A stretch of DNA of 64,000 nt from Cladorrhinum sp. PSN259 (Eukaryota > Ascomycota > Sordariomycetes > Sordariales > Podosporaceae). Shown here piece by piece: positions 18,348 through 29,662 of the stretch. A program made the position numbers and the translations under genes. Numbering within the stretch: the stretch's first letter is position 1; each line of letters opens with the position of its first letter. The stretch is from NCBI GenBank assembly GCA_033725935.1, contig MU867060.1, positions 1,330,922 through 1,394,921 of the forward strand, given 5' to 3'. The notes below the pieces were generated by a model. It did no database searches and was not told where the DNA came from. It saw nothing but the letters and a program-made list of their open reading frames with translations.

Positions 18348-21300
18348 ATGGCGTTTCCCTGGAGCGGTGGCAGCGGCGGGGTCCGCAGGAGGAAAAGCAA
18401 AAGCATCAAGCTCTCTAGTATGTGCTGCCTGACGAAGAACAACGCCCGGTACGCTCATGTTCACTAACATATCTACAGAAAAGGGCAATCCCACATCAAG
18501 ACCTTTCTTTTCTCGCATAGCAGGCATGATCACGACTCTCCTTATTACCTTGGGCTTGATCGGCTTCGTGATATTCCTTCGAAAGACACTGCCAAATGGG
18601 TCAAAGCCGTCTTTTGATCCAACTTCTTTACGCTCTCGGGACGAAGGTGTACCGGCAGAGAAAGAGATGGAGGCCCGCCAGTTCACGTTTGAGCTCCCGC
18701 CATTCACCTTGCCCGTGTTTCAGTTCTCAAGCACTGTCTCTTGCACGACCAAGGTTATACCAGCAAAAATGGTGAAGAGAGGGGGTCGTACAGAAACATC
18801 TTGCTCAACTAGCTACTTTGCTATCCCTCAAACTCCGATCTCAACTAGCTCAGCAAGATTTCCCGTGATACCAACCACGTTTCGTATCCGGACTTTTACA
18901 CCTATCGTTCCAGAAACAACTACGCCATTGCAACCAGGACCATGCGTCACAAGTAGTGTGTACTGTCGCGATGAATCGGGGTGGGAAGGTTGTCGCCCCT
19001 ACACCGATTACTTTTCGGTTACTGGTTGTGGTATCAGCACTTCGACGACTACAATCACAACTCGACCACCTGATATAATCACCTCTACGACGACGTTCGA
19101 TGACACTTCCACGACATCGACTAGCACTCATGTAATAACGACAACGCCGACTACATCTACTATTACACCCATAACAACAACCTCCCCACCCACTCGTCGT
19201 CCGATTAACACGTGTATTTCTACCTCTGTATCATGCGAGACGTATCCTATCGTATTGCGCAACGTAAAAAGACAGGCTTACACCGAATGTATTACATCTT
19301 TTGTCACAAGATCTGAGTGCTTGACCACTTCAACCTCAACAACTTCAAGTACGAGCACCACCACCAGCTCGACTACCACACCATCTACGACGTCTACAAC
19401 GACAACAACAACTAATTCTACAACCAGCTCTGTAATTGATTCAACAACAAGCTCTACAACAAGCTCTACAACAAGCTCTACAACAAGCTCTACAACAAGC
19501 TCTACAACAAGCTCTACAACAAGCTCTACAACAAGCTCTACAACAAGCTCTACAACCGACTCAACATCAACCTCCACAACCAGCTCGACAACCTCTACTT
19601 CTACGACTAGCCCGACCATCTCAACCAGTTTGAGTACATCTACAAGCTTGACTGAGCCCGTAACTTCTGATACCTCGACAACGTTCACAGATTCGACAAC
19701 TTCCACAACCCCCACAGATTCGACAACTGAAACGACTTCGACGACATCGGCGACAGAAACGACAGAAACTACATCAGCGACAGAAACGACAGAAACTACA
19801 TCTGCGACAGAAACTACATCTGCGACAGAAACGACAGAAACGACAGAAACGACAGAAACGACAGAAACGACAGAAACGACAGAAACGACAGAAACGACAG
19901 AAACGACATCTGTGACAGAAACAACGACGGACTCAACCACACAAACCTCACCAGAAACTTTTAGCTCAACTCCAACGCCAAGTTCTATTTCCACTGACTT
20001 CTCCACGTCCGAAACAACAAGCGGTACAGCGACATCTTCAACTTCACTTTCCGAGACTTCTGAATCCACCTCCGAGTCGGAAACTACAACGAACACTGAA
20101 CCTCCGAGTACGTCCATTTCATCACCAACCACGGAATTACCCTCAACTACCGATACAATTTCCACAACTCCTGCAGAAACGTCGATTAGTACTACAGACA
20201 CCGTTTCTCCAATCCCGAGGACAACGTTGAGCGACTCCAGCTTATCTATGACCTCTGCCCGTACATCAAGTCCGACTTCCGCGGTTACTTCCGCCTCAGA
20301 ATCAAATACCGACAGCTCAAGCTCCGCAACCACGGCAATTACATCTGAAGCAACGCAGCAGACTGAGTCTGCCAGCTCTGTCGCCTCAGTATCAGAAGCT
20401 TCCGAGACCTCTAGTCCGTTCAGAATTGCCAAGGTCTCCTCAACTGCCAAATATACAGCATCCGAGTCGCAGTCCTTCACCTTGACCGAGCCAGCACAAA
20501 CGCAGATGCAATCCACTGATCCGCCTACTTCTCCCCTAACAACAACTCCATCAGTTACAGACCCGTTACCAATCACGGAGACATCCACTCCTCTTTCGAC
20601 AGCTACCTCCTCACCCCCAACCTCATCTTCGCCCACTTCCTCCCAGGCCTCTACCTCTCAAACGGCAACCTCCTTGCAATCCTCGCAGTCCGACTCGACT
20701 TCACCGGCAAGTACGAGTCCAACTCTCATGGCGCAAACCTCCACCAGCTCGGCAGCAACCCCATCTGCCTCTCCAAACTCTTCCAGCTCTGACCCATTGA
20801 CCTCTTACTGGCCCGAACAACCATGGCACATATCAACGACCGTCAAAGGCAATCATGTGCCTTTAATCATAGGCCGAGGAACCGTGTTTCTTCTTTCAGC
20901 CATGTACAATCAACTCATAACCCACGATCCAGTCCGACAGCTCTCTTCCGTCGGCGGAATTTCCGGACCAGATCTCCTAGGCGGCGGTTCATATTCCTCT
21001 CACATTGGAATGTTTGCAGCTCAACTGGGGACTATCTTTGCCGCCGGGGGGACATTTCTTGATACGAGCCACTGCACGACCGACGATGAAACGAATTGCG
21101 ACCCCAAACTTAGCGGCACGCCGTGGGTGTTGGATATTGTCATTTGCGTTTTGGTCATTCAGGCTGGAGTAATTGTATACGCGGCGAGCAAATGGTTTCA
21201 GAAGCCTGGGAGGTTGTCTGCTGACCCGACTACTATTGCTGGTGTGGTGGTTGTTATGGGACATCCGGAGGTTGAGAGGCTGTTTGGAGGATTTCCGGGC

Positions 21301-22400
21301 GAGTTGAGTGAAGGGGAGCTGAGGGAGAGATTGAGAGAGCACAGGTTCAAGCTGGGGATGTTTGAGACTTCGGAAGGGGTTGAGAAGTATGGGATCGTTC
21401 CGGTGCCGATTACGGAGAGGAAGGAACAGAGTAAGTTTGGGAAAGTGAGGGAAGCGTTGGGAAAGCTCGTGTTTTGGAGGGATTGGAAGCTTAATAGACT
21501 AGTGGTGGATTTATTGTTTGCTAGTTTGTTGGTTGGGTTGCTCGGGTTGACTCTGGCGTGTATTGCTAGTGTTGATCGGCCGAGGAGGATTTTCGCGACT
21601 GCTGCGCCGACGGGGACGAAGGGAGGTGTGGGGATGAAGATTTTGTTTGCATTTGTGGGGGTTATCATCACTAGTAATTGGGGGAGGTTGTTTCAAGGTA
21701 TGTTGTGTATCGATCGACAGTGATGTGGGAGCAACTGAATACTGATGTGACGATAGACACGCAAACCTTCACTCCTTATTTCCCTCTTCGGGATGGCGGG
21801 GCACAACCCAACCCTACCATTCTCCTGAGCCGTCATACAAGCCCCTTGTGCGCATTTCTTCCCCTTCTTAGGAACCGACATTTAGCAGCCGCATCCGTCG
21901 CGTTTACAGGTCTGATTAGCGAGTTCTTGATCATCGCACTCGCTGGACTACCATACCGCGCTGGTCAACTGCGCTCAGAATTTCTTTTCTGCGGCATTGT
22001 CAGCGTGGTCGTTCTATCCATTATGCTGGCACAACTGGTGCTGGTCATGATTTGGCGCCGGCGACTTCCTCACCTCCCCCGAAGACCAGACACGATTGCG
22101 GCGGTCATGACGTATGTTGCCGACACAAGCATGGTCAAAGATTTCCGGGGACTGGAGGAGATGAGCACCAAAGATAGAAATCGGGCGATTATTGAGATGG
22201 GTAAAGTGTATGCATATGGATGGCGGCAGGAGCCGGAAGGAAGAGGGATCAGGTGGTTGGTTGACGAGGTTCAAGATTCGGAGAAGAAGAGTTTCTTGTC
22301 TGAAGGGAGGCCAAGTGCTGAGCCTGGGCAGGATCCTGGGCCTAGCGGATATTATGGACGGCCTGAGGGGTACCATTCTGGGTATGGAAGGGATGTTTAG
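18348..22400 (+). CDS. DUF3433 membrane protein with mucin-like Ser/Thr repeats
   Basis: Exons 18348-18417, 18479-21697 and 21757-22400 give 1310 residues. Introns have GTATGT donors; the first has a TTCACTAACA branch site. Order: short basic N-terminus; transmembrane helix near residues 38-58; cysteine-containing region; about 550 residues of almost pure Thr/Ser with two perfect repeats; then a transmembrane domain with at least five further helices. The segment reading DTQTFTPYFPLRDGG, spanning the second intron, and the following ILLSRHTSP and AxxSVAFTGLISEFL stretches match the fungal DUF3433 core. The Ser/Thr region is probably heavily O-mannosylated and outside the cell, so a surface role is likely. 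Biochemical function is unknown. The first exon was chosen because it restores frame and adds a positively charged N-terminus before the helix. Confidence 0.88.
19443..19555 (+). repeat. 12-bp coding repeat (STTS units)
   Basis: About nine near-perfect copies of CTACAACAAGCT, each encoding four residues of the Ser/Thr stalk of the DUF3433 protein. Confidence 0.95.
19825..19906 (+). repeat. 9-bp coding repeat (TET units)
   Basis: Nine copies of ACAGAAACG in the same gene, preceded by longer imperfect versions with TCTGCG spacers from about 19750. Confidence 0.95.
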
Positions 22401-22952
22401 GCATATGATTTGACGTGAGTACATGTATTGTGATATGAATGTTATATGGCAAGCTACTGGTTAGCCTTTCATTTCTTTTATGTCTGACGAGAATGTACTA
22501 CTACTACTACTACTAGAATAATTCTTTTTTTTTTGAAACAAACCAAGGTCTAATGAAGAATGCAGGCCAACATGATGACGTTGATAAGTATATGTAGGCC
22601 ATTGGTTGAAATAAAGCGGCCCCACCTGATGATCAACACCCGGTGTATATTCGGATCCGGGCAAGTTACACAGCATACTCGGCCGCGGACTCGAGTCCGA
22701 CTAGACCACCAATTGCACTTTGACGTGGTAGGATTTGCTGACTTAGCACATGCACTTTTCAATGTTTGCTAAACTGAATACGGATTTCGGGTCGGTCTTT
22801 AGCATGGGCTGTTGGTGCTTCTTCCTGGGTTCTTTTGTTGATTTCAAATCCGAGCTGCTTTTATTTTTATACAAAAATCTCACAATTCATATGGTTTCAG
22901 GGCATATTCTGACAAATAGGTAACGTTTACGCCGGTTGTTCTGACGATTATG

Positions 22953-22987
22953 CCTGAAAGGGGGTGCAAACGGTATCCCCTTTCAGG
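22953..22987. promoter_or_regulatory. Perfect 11-bp inverted repeat with STRE-like cores
   Basis: CCTGAAAGGGG at 22953-22963 is exactly mirrored by CCCCTTTCAGG at 22977-22987, with 13 nt between. Each arm contains AGGGG/CCCCT, the stress-response-element core bound by Msn2/4-type zinc fingers. It lies about 250 nt upstream of the hydrolase start. Function is inferred. Confidence 0.4.
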
Positions 22988-23158
22988 TAAAATGTAAGCT
23001 CAACGGATGCCGCGGCGATGTTTAAAATTGAGGCTCGGACTACCCCCCTGCTATTGCTTATACATATGTGGTGTGACTACGTGTAGATTCTACATTAGTT
23101 GCTCCCCATTTGTCAAGATCTCCATGGGTGCCTGCATTATAGCCTGATGAGCACCACT

Positions 23159-23165
23159 TATAAAA
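23159..23165 (+). promoter_or_regulatory. TATA box of the secreted hydrolase
   Basis: TATAAAA 74 nt upstream of the ATG at 23239, followed by a pyrimidine-rich leader. Confidence 0.6.
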
Positions 23166-23238
23166 GGATTGCACAAGCCCCCTCTCGCTTGCATCTTATG
23201 GTTACCTAGTTATCGGGCAGACATACCTTACTCTCAAC

Positions 23239-24444
23239 ATGCTCATCCAAGACAGTCTCCCATCTTGGCTACTTGCCCTCGCGGCAACAGCCACCATGGC
23301 CAACGCGGGACCCCCCAACAAGCATCATGATGAAGCTAAATGCACCCCTGTCTCGTTCAAATTCACCGCCACGGCAGAAAACTACCTCTTCTCACCAAAC
23401 CCCGACCCCAACAGCGAAAGCGACATACAAGAGTTTTACAACCTCCTCATCAACGGTACCAACCTGATCGCCGGCACGCAAACAGTCAGCGGCACTTTCA
23501 CTCTGAACGGCATCTACTGCTCTCCCTCCTCCCCGGGCAAAGGGAAAAAAACAAAAGACGTGCTCGAGATCCTCATCCACGGAGCAAGCTACGATGCCCT
23601 CTCCTGGCTCGGCTGGAACAAATTCGGCGACAAGTATAACTACCCGCTAGCCGCCGCGCGCGAGGGGTACCACACCCTCGCCATCGACCGCCTCGGCCAC
23701 GGCACGAACCCAGATAGGCCCGACCCGGTCAACGTCGTCCAGTCGGGTCTGCAGATGGAACTCTTCAAGCAGCTCATCACCTCGGTCAAGACTTCGTCCA
23801 AAAACCCCCTGGGCAAAACATTCAAAAAGGTCGTCTGGGTAGGCCACTCGTGGGGATCGATGCTGGGCATAGCCTACGCCCGGCTGTACAAGGGCGCCAG
23901 CCCATCCGAGTCACGTTTCGCCTTCGACGCCCTGGTCGGCACGGGCATCTCGTCAGACATTCACTCCGAGGTGTTCGCTCAGTTCCCAACCGGCATCGCA
24001 TCCCGCGTGGATCCCGTCAAGTTCGCTTCCTTAGCAGCGGGATACTTGACTTATACGACCGAAGAGGCAAGGGAGGCATCTTTTTACGCGGGCGAATACG
24101 ACCCCGCCATCCCCAAGTATGATTTCGCCCATAAAGATACAGTTACGGTGGGCGAGTTCGCTGCGGTCGGGCCACTCCTGCAGGGGCCAGTTTTGGGATA
24201 TACGAAGCCTACCATGATAGTCACGGGCGCGAATGATGCGATTTTCTGTGTGAAACCGGGTGTTGATCCGAGGGAGTGCGACAAGACTCTGGAGAAAACA
24301 GGGACGGATTTCTTTCCGGACGTTGTGCGGGCAGGAAAATATGAGTATTTTGCTCCCAGGAATACGGGGCACGATCAGAGTCTGCATTATGCTGCCGATG
24401 AGGTTGCGGCCAAGATTCATCAGTTTTTGGACAAGTATCTCTAG
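23239..24444 (+). CDS. Secreted alpha/beta hydrolase
   Basis: 401 residues, single exon, with a predicted signal peptide ending near residue 23 (ANA-G). The fold is clear: oxyanion-type HGASYD around residue 114, nucleophile elbow GHSWG with S204, acid candidate D333 in TGAND and H378 in NTGHDQ. The DRLGHG segment near residue 150 is typical of the family. Substrate is unknown; fungal secreted members include esterases, lactone and epoxide hydrolases. The core promoter has a TATA box and a palindromic STRE-like element. Codons are strongly C-ending in the first half, consistent with good expression. It is convergent with the SDR gene, only 82 nt apart. Confidence 0.88.
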   Translation: MLIQDSLPSWLLALAATATMANAGPPNKHHDEAKCTPVSFKFTATAENYLFSPNPDPNSESDIQEFYNLLINGTNLIAGTQTVSGTFTLNGIYCSPSSPGKGKKTKDVLEILIHGASYDALSWLGWNKFGDKYNYPLAAAREGYHTLAIDRLGHGTNPDRPDPVNVVQSGLQMELFKQLITSVKTSSKNPLGKTFKKVVWVGHSWGSMLGIAYARLYKGASPSESRFAFDALVGTGISSDIHSEVFAQFPTGIASRVDPVKFASLAAGYLTYTTEEAREASFYAGEYDPAIPKYDFAHKDTVTVGEFAAVGPLLQGPVLGYTKPTMIVTGANDAIFCVKPGVDPRECDKTLEKTGTDFFPDVVRAGKYEYFAPRNTGHDQSLHYAADEVAAKIHQFLDKYL

Positions 24445-24526
24445 GTACTCGGATGGGGCTAAACTATGACATCAAGTAGCTTTCGTGAAGAGAAAATACA
24501 ACTCCTATCAATAACCACACCCTCCC

Positions 24527-25630
24527 TCACGTATTTACTTCACCCCTCTGCGTATAAACACCAGTGCTAACAGCGTGATACCCCAACTTTCCAACCCTCA
24601 AACTCAACTCGCTCCTCCACTCCTTTCCCTCCTTGACCCTCTCGACCGCCCTCTGAAAGGTATACTCGGCCTTCCACCCCAGCTCCTTTTCAGCCAAACC
24701 GGAATCGTAAACCCTATCCAGCCTGCTCAACCACCCCCACCCTTTATCTCTAAAAACCTTTTGAACTCCCGGAACCCTCCTCTCCATCACATCCCCAACT
24801 TTCCCGCCCTCGCCCAACTCTTTCGCATCATCTCCTTCCCTCAAAAAAGGCGTAGGCCCACTAATCACGTACCTCCCCCAACCACCCTTCAGCTCCTGCC
24901 CCTTTTTCATCGCACAAACACAAGCCCCCACGACATCAGCAATATCAACCCGTCTGTAAGCCAGCTCCAGCACCTTTAGGTTCTCATCTCCCAGTTCTTG
25001 TTTCTCCGCATCGTCCCCCTCGGGAAAGAACCGACTAGTCCTCAACACCACAACCGCCATTCCTTTCTTTTTCTTACTCTCCTCCTTCGCGATCAACCAC
25101 GCCAAGCCCTCGGCCGCCTCCTTCGTAACCCCGTACACATTCTTCGCCATCCCGGCACCAATCATACCCTCATCAATCCAGTTTGCTTTTTGCCCAACCT
25201 CACTGACCAGCACCCCGCCAAACGCGGACGTGGTGCTCACGTAGACGAAACCCTTTACTCTCTCACTCTTTACGCTTTCTTCCAGCAAGAGTAACGTGCC
25301 CTCCACGTTCCCCCTCACGAATTCCTTTTTCGAGTGACTGCCCACGTGCGGTTTATGCAGCGACGCGGCGTGGACCACGTACTCGAACGCGTGGTCGTAC
25401 CTCGCAAACAAACCCTTGACGAAATCTTCGTCAGAGACGGACCCGACGTGCGTGGTAGTTTTGCCGGGTAAGATGTCGATTCCAATGGGCGTGTAACCGT
25501 ACGAGGAGAGGGAGAGCATCAGCGCTTTGCCTAGGTGGCCGGAGGAGCCAGTTACTAGGACCAGTGGACCACCACCACCACCAGTAGTATTATTGGACGA
25601 GGGTGAAGAAGAAGTTGAAGAAAAAGACAT
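24527..25630 (-). CDS. Extended SDR, NAD-dependent epimerase/dehydratase-like
   Basis: 367 residues, single exon, ATG at 25630. After a Ser/Gly-rich leader the Rossmann motif TGSSGHLG occupies residues 27-34, which is the TGxxGxxG of extended short-chain dehydrogenases. A VVHAAS segment (residues 85-90) and a conserved STTSAFG strand follow, then the catalytic YGVTK (Y166, K170). The C-terminal half binds substrate and is less conserved. Relatives act on nucleotide sugars or small carbonyl compounds; the precise substrate cannot be inferred. No signal or membrane segment, so it is probably cytosolic. Confidence 0.87.
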   Translation of the reverse strand: MSFSSTSSSPSSNNTTGGGGGPLVLVTGSSGHLGKALMLSLSSYGYTPIGIDILPGKTTTHVGSVSDEDFVKGLFARYDHAFEYVVHAASLHKPHVGSHSKKEFVRGNVEGTLLLLEESVKSERVKGFVYVSTTSAFGGVLVSEVGQKANWIDEGMIGAGMAKNVYGVTKEAAEGLAWLIAKEESKKKKGMAVVVLRTSRFFPEGDDAEKQELGDENLKVLELAYRRVDIADVVGACVCAMKKGQELKGGWGRYVISGPTPFLREGDDAKELGEGGKVGDVMERRVPGVQKVFRDKGWGWLSRLDRVYDSGLAEKELGWKAEYTFQRAVERVKEGKEWRSELSLRVGKLGYHAVSTGVYTQRGEVNT

Positions 25631-26576
25631 GATTTTGACGATAAAAAATTCTTTTTGGTCCCTGTTAGTTTTGTTTCAGTAAGTACGATAAAAAAGTTTA
25701 CCTTTGGAACCAAAGTAAACACAATTAGAAAAAAGAGATATAAATAAAAATAAAAACAAAAAGGAATTGTTTGAAAAATTGAAAAATTGAAAAATTGAAA
25801 AAAATTGAAAAATTACAATGGTTACATATAAACAAAATTATATAAACAATGAATGTTTTATAACCAAAGTTAAAAACAGTGTTATGAACAACATTCAAAA
25901 CAACATTAAGAACAACGTTAAAAACAAACTTGAAAAACAAACTTGAAAAAGAAAGTCGAGAAAGTCAAAAAGGGAGAAAGAAAGAAACTGGAAGTAACAA
26001 AAAAAGTTACAAAACAAGCAAACAAACAAACAAAAACACAAAATATTAGGATTTCACTACAAGATAAACCTTGCCTGACCTTTCTTTTGTTCGTACTTTC
26101 ATGTGGTTGTCAAGTTGTCAAGTTGACAAGTATCAACTTTGACTTGATGTCCCGCGCCAACAAATGTTCGTAACTGACCGGAAAAGCAATCTCGAGAAGA
26201 AAAAAACGACGGGAACAAGTACGTCTCAATTTATATCATGATATTGATCATTGGTGACTCATGCGGTCTGCAACGACACTTGACAGCTTCCAACTTGGCA
26301 TTAGCGTCGCGGAGTTAAATCTCCAAATCAAAACCTCATCCGGTTAAACATGCAGAGGGACACAAAATGTGGTCAAAAATAATTATGATGGACTGCTGGC
26401 TGCAAGTACGTGCTCTAAAGGATTTGCATTGCAAGCTAGCTGAGAGACATGCCCGCTTGCGTCCATGATTCCGAAATATTCCCAAACGCCGAATCCACCA
26501 AAGGTATAATCCCCTCCTGTACATTTAAATTGAAGCCCAAATTCGTCGTCATAAATTCGTTGTAAATGAAGCACAT
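25631..26576. other. Intergenic, AT-rich
   Basis: Separates the SDR promoter from the 3' end of glutamine synthetase. No supported gene. It contains the strongly A-biased repeat block listed separately and a likely 3' UTR for glutamine synthetase. Confidence 0.6.
25766..25955. repeat. A-rich short-period repeats
   Basis: GAAAAATT units (about 25766-25815) followed by degenerate AACAACATTNA and AACAAACTTGAA units to about 25955. The plus strand is strikingly poor in C and G. Confidence 0.8.
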
Positions 26577-28292
26577 TTAAACGGCGCCGTAGATAGTCTC
26601 CATGATGATACCAGTGATCTGGTAAGGATCGGCGTTGGAAGCGGGGCGGCGGTCCTCAAAGTAGCCGTAGCCCTTGGCGGCGCATTCTCTGGGGATACGA
26701 ATCGAGGCACCACGGTTGGCAACACCGAAAGAGAACTGGTCAATCGAACCAGTCTCGTGTCTGCCGGTGAGACGCTTCTCGTTCTCCTCACCGTAAACGG
26801 CAATGTGCTCCTGGTGCCTCTTGCCGAGCTTCTCAATGGCAGCCTCGATAACCTTCATACCACCCTGTTTCACTTTGTTAGCTGGCTGTACCGCAAGCTG
26901 CAACACATGTTTTTTCTTACCTCAACACGCATCTCCTTGGAGGAGAAGTTGGAGTGCAGACCGGCACCGTTCCAGTCACCGGGGATAGGCTTGGGGTGAA
27001 CGGACACCTTGGCGCCGAACTCCTCAGCAATGCGGTTAAGAAGGAATCTGCCGATCCAGAGATGGTCACCCATCTCGATGCCAACGCAGGGTCCGATCTG
27101 GAACTCCCATTGGGCGGCTGTGCACATACGTCAGCTGATTTGTCATTTGGTGGTACAGAGCCGAAGAAAAGACGTACGCATGACCTCGGCGTTGGTACCA
27201 GAGATCTTGACACCGGCGTACAAGCAGGCACGGTAGTGGGCCTCAACGATATCACGCTGCACGACCTTGCCGGCACCGACACCACAGTAGTAAGGACCCT
27301 GGGGAGCGGGGTAGCCGTTCTTGGGCCTGCAAACACACGTGGTTAACACAACTTGTCTTGCTTCAAGTCAGATCAACACATACCAGCCGTAGGGGCGGTC
27401 GTTCAAGTCGAGGAGGGTATACTCCTGCTCAAGACCGAACCAGGGCTCATGCTCGGCATGTGCCTCCATGAGCTTGGCAGCCTCGTGTCTGTGGTTGTAC
27501 TTGTTGGGGGTGCCATCTGAGTTCCAGCACTCGGAAAGGACGAGGATGTTGTTGCCAAGACGGAACGGATCGGGGAAGACGGCTACTGGCTTGAGGTAGA
27601 CATCGGAATTGTCGCCAGGGGCCTGGCCGGTGGAGGAACCGTCAAAGTTCCAGACGGGAAGGTCCTCGGGCTTGTATTCCTGTTCGTCCAGAGTCTGTTA
27701 TGGGGATACATGTCAGCCATGTGCCATTTGCGGACGTGAAAATGATTGCCTCCATTGTTCTCTTACCCTTGACTTGGAACGAGTGCCACCCTCAGAGTCG
27801 ATCCTATCGCAACTACGTCAGCAAAATGATCATCATGCATCCAATTCGCAAACTATTGTTTGGCCATAAAATACCCCGCGCGCGGGCAAAATCGGAGCGA
27901 AGGCTGAATTGCTGCAGCCCCCCAACTTGTGATGGGCGCGGGGGAACCGTGGGGTAAAAAAATTTGGCAGGAGGCAGGAGGCAGGAGGCAAACGGAACTA
28001 ACCAGATGTACTCGGCAATGATCTTGCCCTTCTGGTCGAGAGAGTTGTACTTGGCAAGCTGTCCCAGTTGTTTAGCATGACGTCGTCCAGCAATCTGCAT
28101 CGAGAGATCGGATCTTGCTCACATTGCCAGCGTAGGTGATTTGTGACTCGGCCTGTCGAAAACGAAACAGTGTCAGTTATGCACGGAACCCATACAAAAT
28201 GTGCGCGATTCGAGAATGCGAGTAAAAGCTTGGCGAATGCGGGGGGTGTGTGTGTGTATGTGTGTGTCTTTGGGGCGAATCGAACATACCAT
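26577..28292 (-). CDS. gln1: Glutamine synthetase (eukaryotic type II)
   Basis: Eight coding exons: 28290-28292, 28123-28152, 28003-28058, 27767-27803, 27384-27694, 27178-27326, 26921-27117 and 26577-26864, giving 356 residues, the normal length of the fungal enzyme. It makes glutamine from glutamate, ammonia and ATP in the cytosol. Signatures seen: NFDGSSTGQAPG near the N-terminal domain, KPIPGDWNGAG (ATP and glutamate site) and NRGASIRIPR near the C-terminus. The first coding exon is just the ATG, directly followed by a GTATGT donor; the second is a 30-nt microexon. All junction phases agree. The (GT)n run at 28246-28267 lies inside intron 1. Homolog of yeast GLN1 and Neurospora gln-1. Confidence 0.96.
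28246..28267. repeat. (GT)n microsatellite in intron 1 of glutamine synthetase
   Basis: GT dinucleotides interrupted once by AT; lies between the start-codon exon and the 30-nt second exon. Confidence 0.85.
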
Positions 28293-29662
28293 GGCTGCTG
28301 CGTCTGAGGTTTGTACGTGAAAGGAGGAGGGCGGTGGTTCGGATGTGTTGTCGAGGTTTGAAGGTGTAGATTGATCTCGAACTTCGAAGCACGTCCCACA
28401 GGTTCGGTCGGTTCCTTTTAAAGAATTCTGGAATGGTACTCAGGGTTCGAGGACAGAGTCGCACAGTGGCGATTCTATGGCGGGGGTCTTCGGGGGGGGA
28501 TTCGTGGGGTTTAACTTTAAGCTTGGGTCTTGGGCCCGATAACGGCGTGCACAGTCGCGCAGATAAAGGGGCTGAAGCAAGCAGGGTGTTATCTCTTTAG
28601 CCAGCGGGATCGCGGGGTAGTGTTCCTCCCAGCGATGCAAATGGCACTTGGATGCGGCGCTTTCACGTTCCAATATCAGGGGCTGAGTTTCGGGAGATAG
28701 GAACCAGCCCACCGCCAGAGCTCCCCTCGCATGATGCCGCCCACCCACACGGTGCTTCAGCAGGTAACCTTATCGCTGGCAGCCGATTGGTTCGATGCGA
28801 CCCTCTGCATAATACCTCCTCGTACGCAGCTAAGGAATCGACAAATGAGCGTCGAGCATTTGCAACCGCGATTTGTCTTGAGGTGTTACAAACCGTTTGC
28901 AAGGCGAAGGGATGAGCAATTAAATGCGACGTGCGTTATTTGAACATTTTTTTCTTCTTCTTCCTTAATTCAATGCATGCAACATAACATGTGGTAACGA
29001 GTAGATATTGCAAACAGTCTCTCGGCCACTCCACATGATCGTCCAACAAGTTGACTGGGGCTCCCTCCCCAGCACTCGTCCACCCCACACCCCGCTTCCC
29101 GTCAACTGCTTTTGAAGGTTTGATGATGCCGTTTGTGATGGATGGATAACACGCATCACATCCCACCACCCACCTCCCGTCGAGTGATCATTCTTTCTTT
29201 CCAGTTTGAGACATACCTGCGTATCACGCTCGGCGATGCCGTCAACACCCGTCAGTGTTAGCGCGTATCCATATGTCTTGAGACAATTCCCAAAAGGTCC
29301 CGCGAGGTCCCGTGTCTGCATGTCTTGGTGCCGAAAGATACCTTTTAGCTCGGCAACCCCAGCTTGGCAGACTCCATCCCAACCCCTCAGGACAGCACCC
29401 CTAGAGACTTTTCCGAGTCCTTGGCCACTCAAGGTGAGGCAATTACTGGACCAAGCACGCACATCTGATTTTGAATCATCACCATCGAGTAATTGAAACA
29501 CCAAGTTGCCAAGAAAGTGAGAAACTGAGAACAGTGAAAATGGCATTTCAATATTTACCCCATATTTCAGTACCCAAAACACCATGTTGATGAATGAGCT
29601 GACGCTCTAGAACCCAACCCCCTTTTCTCTTGCAGTTTTTGTTACGTACAAAGCAATCAATT
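28293..29662. other. Intergenic, glutamine synthetase promoter and GH67 3' flank
   Basis: The first several hundred bases are the glutamine synthetase 5' region, with no clear TATA box. A 206-codon minus-strand frame at 28965-29585 shows no domain, signal peptide or splice logic and is not supported as a gene. Confidence 0.5.

Larger units (their letters stand above)
22401..23238. other. Intergenic, hydrolase promoter region
   Basis: No gene seen. Contains a TATAAAA box (23159-23165) 74 nt before the hydrolase ATG and an inverted repeat (22953-22987), both listed separately. Confidence 0.6.

Noticed and set aside
19278..20636. 452-codon minus-strand frame rich in Val and Glu
   Set aside because: Exact antisense shadow of the Ser/Thr repeat region of the DUF3433 gene; composition is a consequence of the repeats.
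28965..29585. 206-codon minus-strand frame
   Set aside because: No signal peptide, domain or splice context; lies in the 3' flank of GH67.
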